Shown piece by piece: positions 58,885 to 64,000 of a stretch of 64,000 nt of DNA. A program made the translations under genes and the position numbers. Position 1 is the stretch's first letter; each line of letters opens with the position of its first letter. Source of the stretch: Sphingobium sp. V4 (GTDB taxonomy: Bacteria > Pseudomonadota > Alphaproteobacteria > Sphingomonadales > Sphingomonadaceae). A model generated the notes under the pieces. That model worked only from the letters and a program-made list of their open reading frames with translations, had not been told where the DNA came from and did not search any database. The stretch is from contig NZ_CP081001.1 in assembly GCF_029590555.1 (NCBI RefSeq), positions 1,550,001 to 1,614,000 of the forward strand, read 5' to 3'.

Positions 58885-59274
58885 ATGACCGATCCCCAGC
58901 CGCTTCGCGTGGGCGACGCCTATGATCCCGACTGTCCGACGCGCCAGATCCTCGACAGGATCGGCGACAAATGGGCGGTGCTGGTGCTGCTGAGCCTGAA
59001 AGACGGGCCGGTGCGGTTCAACGATCTGCGGCGGCGGATCGGCGCAATCTCGCAGAAGATGCTGTCGCAGACGCTGAAAAGCCTGGAGCGCGACGGGTTG
59101 GTCAGCCGGGCCGCCTTCCCCACCGTGCCGGTGACGGTGGAATATGCGTTGACGCCGCTGGCCGGCGGGCTGATCGGCATATTGGACCAGATCACCCGCT
59201 GGGCCGAGGCCCATGTGGGCGCCATCATGGCGTCACGGCGGGCGCATGACGGAGAGGGGGCGCTGGCGGCCTGA
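58885..59274 (+). CDS. HxlR-family transcriptional regulator
   Basis: 129 residues. CPTRQILDRIGDKWAVLVLL is the HxlR signature with the conserved Cys near the N-terminus; winged helix with RFNDLRRRIGAISQKMLSQT and LKSLERDGLVSRAAFPTVPV. HxlR proteins respond to thiol-reactive small molecules or redox. ATG 58885 chosen; the frame upstream to 58795 is not supported. Divergent from the SDR gene it probably controls. Confidence 0.93.
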   Translation: MTDPQPLRVGDAYDPDCPTRQILDRIGDKWAVLVLLSLKDGPVRFNDLRRRIGAISQKMLSQTLKSLERDGLVSRAAFPTVPVTVEYALTPLAGGLIGILDQITRWAEAHVGAIMASRRAHDGEGALAA

Positions 59275-59398
59275 ATCCGCTTGATCCCGCCACGACGCGC
59301 CGCCATGATCGGCGCACGGGGCAAGGCAATCCCCCGTTCAGGCGTTCCCCGCCCAAGCATTGCGGCGAAAAGGGCGTTGTCGCCCAGGGGGAACGTGC

Positions 59399-60703
59399 GT
59401 GTCGCATCCAAGTTTTTCGGACCTTGTCCATGTTTTCGGCAAGATCGGCTTTCTGAGCTTCGGCGGGCCGGCGGGTCAGATCGCGCTGATGCATCGCGAA
59501 CTGGTGGAGGAGCGGCGCTGGGTGGAGGAAGGTCCGTTCCTGCGCGCACTCAATGTCTGCCACCTGCTGCCGGGACCGGAAGCGCAACAGCTGGCGACCT
59601 GGATCGGATGGCGGCTGCATGGGACGAAGGGCGGGCTGGCGGCCGGGTTGCTGTTCGTGCTGCCCGGCGCGGCGGTGATGATGGGGCTGGCGATCCTCTA
59701 CGGCTATGCCGCCGACCTGAAGCCGGTGGCGGCGCTGTTCCTAGGGATCAAGGCGGCGGTGCTGGCGATCGTGACTCAGGCGTTGATCCGCATCGGCCGG
59801 CGGGCGCTCGACACCGGTTTCAAGCGGGTGCTGGCGGTCGCCGCCTTCCTGGCGCTGTTCTTCTTCGCCCTGCCCTTTCCGATCGTCGTGCTGGGCGCGG
59901 GCGCGCTGGGCTTCGTGCTGGCGCGGTGGCGACCGGCATGGCTGAAGGCGCACGGCGCGGCGCCGGAAAGTGCGCCGGCGGGGCCCCGGCCCTGGGCGCA
60001 GACGGCGCGGACCATCCTGCTCTGGCTGCTGATCTGGGCCGCGCCGATGGCCGCGATCCTGCTGCTGCTGGGGCCGGACCATGTGCTGTGGAGGATCGGC
60101 GCCTTCTTCTCGCAACTGGCGGTCGTCACCTTTGGCGGCGCCTATGCGGTGCTGGCCTATATGGCGCAGGAGGCGGTGCAACAGATGCACTGGCTGTCGG
60201 CAGGCGAGATGACCGATGGCCTCGGCCTCGCCGAAACCACGCCGGGGCCACTGATCCTGGTGACGCAGTTCGTCGGCTTCCTGGGCGCCTTCCGCGCGCC
60301 CGAGCCATTTTCGCCGCTGATCGCCGGGATATTGGGTGGACTGGTCACGCTCTGGGTCACGTTCGCGCCCTGTTTCCTGTGGATTTTCAGCTTCGCGCCG
60401 TGGATGGAGCGGCTGGAACATGCGCCGCGGTTGCAAGGCGCGCTGGCCGCTCTGACGGCGGCGGTCGTGGGCGTGATCGCGAACCTGACCCTGTGGTTCG
60501 CGCTGCATGTGCTGTTCACGCGGCTTGAGACGATACGGGCGGCGGGGATGACGCTGCTGCTGCCCGATCCGGCGAGCCTGGACTGGCGCATCGCCCTGAT
60601 CGCCATGGGCGCGGCGGTGATGATCTTCCGGTTTAAGCAGGGCGTGATGACCACGCTTGCGGTGGCGGCGGTGGCGGGGCTGGCGCTGTCCTACCCGCTC
60701 TGA
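59399..60703 (+). CDS. chrA: Chromate transporter, two-domain ChrA
   Basis: 434 residues from a GTG with GGGGG upstream (the frame is open to 59360). Two homologous halves of about six helices each, both with the CHR motif: FGKIGFLSFGGPAGQIALMH near the start and VVTFGGAYAVLAYMAQEAVQ with GLAETTPGPLILVTQFVGFL in the second half. The long form exports chromate by proton-driven antiport. No chrB is nearby. Confidence 0.92.
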   Translation: MSHPSFSDLVHVFGKIGFLSFGGPAGQIALMHRELVEERRWVEEGPFLRALNVCHLLPGPEAQQLATWIGWRLHGTKGGLAAGLLFVLPGAAVMMGLAILYGYAADLKPVAALFLGIKAAVLAIVTQALIRIGRRALDTGFKRVLAVAAFLALFFFALPFPIVVLGAGALGFVLARWRPAWLKAHGAAPESAPAGPRPWAQTARTILLWLLIWAAPMAAILLLLGPDHVLWRIGAFFSQLAVVTFGGAYAVLAYMAQEAVQQMHWLSAGEMTDGLGLAETTPGPLILVTQFVGFLGAFRAPEPFSPLIAGILGGLVTLWVTFAPCFLWIFSFAPWMERLEHAPRLQGALAALTAAVVGVIANLTLWFALHVLFTRLETIRAAGMTLLLPDPASLDWRIALIAMGAAVMIFRFKQGVMTTLAVAAVAGLALSYPL

Positions 60704-60823
60704 CCACGCACGAACATATTGCAACAGCGTAACTTTGTTACAAAGCACTGGACGAGCGGCGTCGGCGGAGTAAGACAAGAGCCTGAAAAATCAGCAGCCA
60801 GACAAAATCAGGGAGTCGCCGCC

Positions 60824-62635
60824 ATGGATCGCCGTTCCTTTCTTTCCACCGCTGGCGCCGCCGCGCTCGCCACCGCCGCGCCGCGCGGATTTGCGCAGGT
60901 CGCGGGCAACGACGATGCGCGGCTGTCCGCCACCTTCGCCGCAATCTTCGAACGCGCGCTCGACCTGTCGCCGGGGATGGTGACGAGCCTGGGCCTCGAC
61001 AAGGGCGCGCGCGCCGGGGCGAAGAGCCTGCTCGATGACAACAGCAAGTCGGGCATGATGAAGAAGCTGGCGGCGACGCAGGCGGCGATCCAGGAATTGC
61101 AGGGCTATGAGGCGGCCAGCCTGTCCGACGCGCAGCGGTTGAACCTGGAGGTCATCCTTTATTCGCTGGGCCAGCAGACGGTCGCGCCGGCGACATTCGG
61201 CCTCAACAGCGTGCAGCGGCCCTATCGCATCTTCCAGCAGGGCGGCAGCTATTTCCAGACGCCCGATTTCCTCAATACCGCCCATACCATCAACGCGGCG
61301 GCGGACTGCGACGCCTATGTCGCGCGGCTCGACGCCTTCGCCCGCAACCTGCGGACCGACACGGCGCTCCAGCGGGACGAAGCGGCGCGCGGCTATCTGG
61401 CGCCGGCCTGGTCGCTGGACCTGACGTTGGGGCAACTGAAAAAGCTGCGCGGGCAGCCGGCGGCCGCATGTTCGATGGTCCAGTCGCTGGTGAAGCGCGC
61501 GGCGGCCAAGGGCATCGCGGGCGACTGGCAGGGGCAGGCGAGCGCGATCGTGGAGCGGGCGATCTACCCCGCGCTGGACGAACAGATCGCGGCGATCGCG
61601 GCCCTCACGGACAGGACGGCGGCGGGTGATGGCGTATGGCGCACCCCACGCGGAGACGAAATCTATGCCGCCGCGCTCAGCCAGGCGACGACCACCGATC
61701 TCAGCGCCGAGCAGATCCACGCCATGGGGCTGGAGCAGGTCGCCGACATCAGCGCGCAGTTGGACAGCATTCTGAAGGGCGCGGGACGGAACAGCGGCAC
61801 GATCGGGGAGCGGCTGGCGGCGCTCAATGTCGATCCGACGCAGCTCTATGCCGACAGCGCGGAGGGGCGCGCCGCCCTGCTGGCGCAGCTGAACCGCGAT
61901 CTCGACGCAATGAAGGCCAAGCTTCCCAATGCCTTCTCCACGATTCCTGATACTGTGCTGGAAATTCGTGCGGTGCCCATCGAGATTCAGGATGGCGCGT
62001 CCAACGGCTATTATAACCGCGCGGCGCTGGATGGATCGCGACCGGCCATCTACTTCATCAATCTCAAGGATGTCGGCGACTGGCCGAAATATGGCCTGCC
62101 CGCGCTCACCTATCATGAGGGCGTGCCGGGCCATCATCTGCAAATCTCGACCGCGCAGAATGCGGGCGACGTGCCGATGCTGCGCAAGACCGCGTTCATG
62201 AGCGCCTATACCGAGGGCTGGGCGCTCTATGCCGAGCAACTGGCCGACGAACTGGGCGGCTATGCGACGCCGCTCGACCGGGCGGGTTATCTCCAGTCCT
62301 TTCTGTTCCGCGCGGCGCGGCTTGTCGTCGATACCGGCATCCATGCGAAGAAGTGGAGCCGCGAACAGGCGACCGACTATATGGTGGAGAAGACCGGCTT
62401 CGCCCGGCCCCGCTGCCAGCGCGAGGTCGAACGCTATTGCACCCAACCGGGGCAGGCGACCAGCTACAAGGTCGGCCATGGCGTGTGGAGCAAGGCTCGC
62501 AAGGCGGCAGAGGCGGAGCTGGGCGATGCCTTCGATATCAAGCAGTTCCACGCCATTCTTGAGGAAGGCGCTATGCCGCTGTCGATGCTGGAGAAGCGGG
62601 TAGCGGCGCGGGCCAAGGCGGCCAAAGCCCAATAA
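60824..62635 (+). CDS. DUF885 family protein, Tat-exported, peptidase-like
   Basis: 603 residues. A twin-arginine signal (MDRRSFLSTAGAAALATAAP). DUF885 proteins resemble metallopeptidases; here YHEGVPGHHLQIS (a His-Glu-x5-His-type motif) and AYTEGWALYAEQLADELGG, with a further Glu, are visible. YFINLKDVGDWPKYGLPALT precedes them. Activity is not proven for most of the family. GGGAG precedes the ATG; open frame to 60719 ignored. Confidence 0.88.
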   Translation: MDRRSFLSTAGAAALATAAPRGFAQVAGNDDARLSATFAAIFERALDLSPGMVTSLGLDKGARAGAKSLLDDNSKSGMMKKLAATQAAIQELQGYEAASLSDAQRLNLEVILYSLGQQTVAPATFGLNSVQRPYRIFQQGGSYFQTPDFLNTAHTINAAADCDAYVARLDAFARNLRTDTALQRDEAARGYLAPAWSLDLTLGQLKKLRGQPAAACSMVQSLVKRAAAKGIAGDWQGQASAIVERAIYPALDEQIAAIAALTDRTAAGDGVWRTPRGDEIYAAALSQATTTDLSAEQIHAMGLEQVADISAQLDSILKGAGRNSGTIGERLAALNVDPTQLYADSAEGRAALLAQLNRDLDAMKAKLPNAFSTIPDTVLEIRAVPIEIQDGASNGYYNRAALDGSRPAIYFINLKDVGDWPKYGLPALTYHEGVPGHHLQISTAQNAGDVPMLRKTAFMSAYTEGWALYAEQLADELGGYATPLDRAGYLQSFLFRAARLVVDTGIHAKKWSREQATDYMVEKTGFARPRCQREVERYCTQPGQATSYKVGHGVWSKARKAAEAELGDAFDIKQFHAILEEGAMPLSMLEKRVAARAKAAKAQ

Positions 62636-62641
62636 TCTTTT

Positions 62642-62834
62642 TCGTCATCCCGCCGAGGCGGGAATCCCTCTCCCTGACATCGAACCTGGTTCAAGGTCCG
62701 GAGAAGGGTTCCCGCCTGGAGCTGTTTGCGATCCTGGTGGATCGGATCAACCGCTCCACTGGTTTTATGCGATTGACGACTCATCAGAAGATTCCATCTG
62801 ATGGGAAATCGCTCTGGGCGGGAATGACGACGAT
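62642..62834. repeat. REP-like palindromic units in the DUF885/dnaB gap
   Basis: CGTCATCCCGCCGAGGCGGG (62643-62662), a related GGTTCCCGCCTGGAGC (62708-62723) and GGGCGGGAATGACGACG (62816-62832) are direct and inverted forms of the unit also seen at 46847. No gene is seen in this 214-base gap. Confidence 0.55.
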
Positions 62835-62849
62835 GATTGTTGTCTCAGC

Positions 62850-64000
62850 TCATTCGTAGCTCAGATCCTCATAGCTGTCCTCGGCCAGATCGGAGAAGCG
62901 GGTGATCTTGGCGTCGAACTTCATGCGGATACGGCCGGTGGAACCGTGGCGCTGCTTGGCGACGATGACTTCCGCCTTGCCGTAGATGCGCTCCATATTT
63001 TCTTTCCACGCGGCGTAGGCGGCCTCGTCGTCGGGCTTGGGTTCCTTGGCGGCCTCGTAATAATCCTCGCGGAACACGAACCAGACCATGTCCGCGTCCT
63101 GCTCGATCGAGCCGGATTCGCGCAGGTCGGACAGTTGCGGCCTTTTGTCCTCGCGCTGTTCCACCGCGCGGCTGAGCTGCGACAGGGCCAGCACCGGGAC
63201 ATGAAGTTCCTTCGCCAAGGTCTTCAAACCACGAGAAATTTCCGAAATTTCATTGACGCGATTCTCGTTCCCCCGCCCGGTTCCCTGGAGTAGCTGGAGA
63301 TAGTCGACGACGATGAAGCCGATGTCGTGGCGGCGCTTGAGGCGGCGCGCGCGGGTGCGCAGCGCCGCGATGGTGAGGCCGGGCGTATCGTCGATGAAGA
63401 GCGGCAGTTCCTGTAGCTCCCGCGCGGCGCGGGACAGATTCTGGAAATCGGCGCGGCTGATCTTGCCCATGCGCAGCGCTTCCCCGGAAATGCCGGACTG
63501 TTCGGCGAGAACGCGGGTCGCCAGCTGATCCGCCGACATTTCGAGCGAGAAGAAGGCGGTCTTGGCACCCATATTCTTTTCCGCCGGGATGCCGTCGGCA
63601 TTGTCCCGCAGCCAGCGCGACGCCGCATTATAGGCGATGTTGGTCGCCAGCGAGGTCTTGCCCATGCCCGGACGTCCCGCCAGGATCATGAGGTCCGAAT
63701 TGTGCAGGCCGCCGATCTTGGCGTTGAGGCTGTTGATCCCGGTGGTGATGCCCGACACATGGCCGCCGCTGTTGAGCGCGCGCTCGGCCACCTGCACGGC
63801 GGCGGTGGATGCGGTGAGGAAACTTTTGACCGATCCCGTCTCGCCCTCACCCTCCGACACCTTGTAGAGAGCGACTTCGGCCGCCTCGATCTGCTCGCGG
63901 GGATTGACATCCTCGCTGGTGTCCATTGCATTTTCAACAAGTTCTCGGCCGACGCTGACAAGCTGGCGCAGCAACGCCAGGTCGTAGATCTGGCTGGCGA
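62850..64000 (-). CDS. dnaB: Replicative DNA helicase DnaB, C-terminal part (cut by window edge)
   Basis: 383 residues visible; the N-terminus lies beyond the right edge. RecA-like domain: GRPGMGKTSLATNIAYNAAS (Walker A), FFSLEMSADQLATRVLAEQS, VVDYLQLLQG (Walker B), ALSQLSRAVEQREDKRPQLS and LRESGSIEQDADMVWFVFRE, RHGSTGRIRMKFDAKITRFS near the end. Unwinds DNA at the replication fork. The part from SQIYDLALLRQLVS is the linker helix region. Confidence 0.97.
   Translation of the reverse strand, partial: ASQIYDLALLRQLVSVGRELVENAMDTSEDVNPREQIEAAEVALYKVSEGEGETGSVKSFLTASTAAVQVAERALNSGGHVSGITTGINSLNAKIGGLHNSDLMILAGRPGMGKTSLATNIAYNAASRWLRDNADGIPAEKNMGAKTAFFSLEMSADQLATRVLAEQSGISGEALRMGKISRADFQNLSRAARELQELPLFIDDTPGLTIAALRTRARRLKRRHDIGFIVVDYLQLLQGTGRGNENRVNEISEISRGLKTLAKELHVPVLALSQLSRAVEQREDKRPQLSDLRESGSIEQDADMVWFVFREDYYEAAKEPKPDDEAAYAAWKENMERIYGKAEVIVAKQRHGSTGRIRMKFDAKITRFSDLAEDSYEDLSYE

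Overview
The window is about 64 kb of GC-rich chromosome from an alphaproteobacterium, most probably a sphingomonad (Sphingobium/Sphingomonas relatives). This is inferred from gene content and not from a marker-gene search. The signs are a split F0 ATP synthase operon with paired b' and b subunits, SapC, a YdbH/YnbE/YdbL cluster, a LOV-HTH regulator very like EL222 of Erythrobacter, RegB/RegA, a HrcA/CIRCE-controlled groESL, and many sphingomonad-type secreted proteins.

Layout. 1-9.9 kb: an open frame joining an FkbM-type methyltransferase to an anti-sigma-like membrane region and running off the left edge; an M28 peptidase; two head-GIN (DUF2807) proteins; tRNA-Gly(CCC); a KDG kinase; a hybrid histidine kinase with two near-identical PAS domains; an alpha/beta hydrolase and a nitronate monooxygenase. 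10-18.6 kb: a DUF2157-like membrane protein, RadC, the ydbH-ynbE-ydbL envelope operon, and atpI-atpB-atpE-atpF'-atpF closed by a strong terminator. 18.6-23.9 kb: a decayed nucleotide-kinase pseudogene, a DEAD-box helicase, a small secreted protein, an FAD-linked hydroxyacid dehydrogenase, SapC, and a candidate CCUCC-rich small RNA with a terminator.

23.9-30.4 kb is the accessory region. tRNA-Glu(CTC) is followed by a tyrosine integrase cut off by an IS3-family element. That element is itself split by an intact IS30-family element with perfect ends and a 3-bp target duplication. Next come a second truncated IS3-type element, an IS5-family element with a -1 frameshift signal, a lipoprotein, a 2-hydroxyacid dehydrogenase, and a decayed IS5-type remnant ending in an inverted copy of an IS end.

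30.4-41.8 kb: the LOV-HTH light regulator diverges from an ammonium transporter and a glycosyltransferase. An MFS transporter follows, then cyoABCD-surf1-regB-regA, in which a quinol oxidase, its assembly factor and a redox two-component system are packed with overlaps or gaps of a few bases. 41.8-64 kb: alaS, an orphan barstar-like protein, an M24 peptidase, two GST-fold proteins, malate synthase G facing a LysR regulator and a MaeB-type malic enzyme (glyoxylate/C4 carbon flow), an L,D-transpeptidase, a GNAT protein, groESL with CIRCE, a universal stress protein, a divergent SDR/HxlR pair, a chromate transporter, a DUF885 protein, and the C-terminal part of dnaB at the right edge. Most of the window is ordinary core genome. 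The points most worth a second look are the methyltransferase/anti-sigma fusion, the LOV-HTH/amt pair, the cyo-surf1-regBA operon, the candidate sRNA and the IS mosaic at tRNA-Glu.
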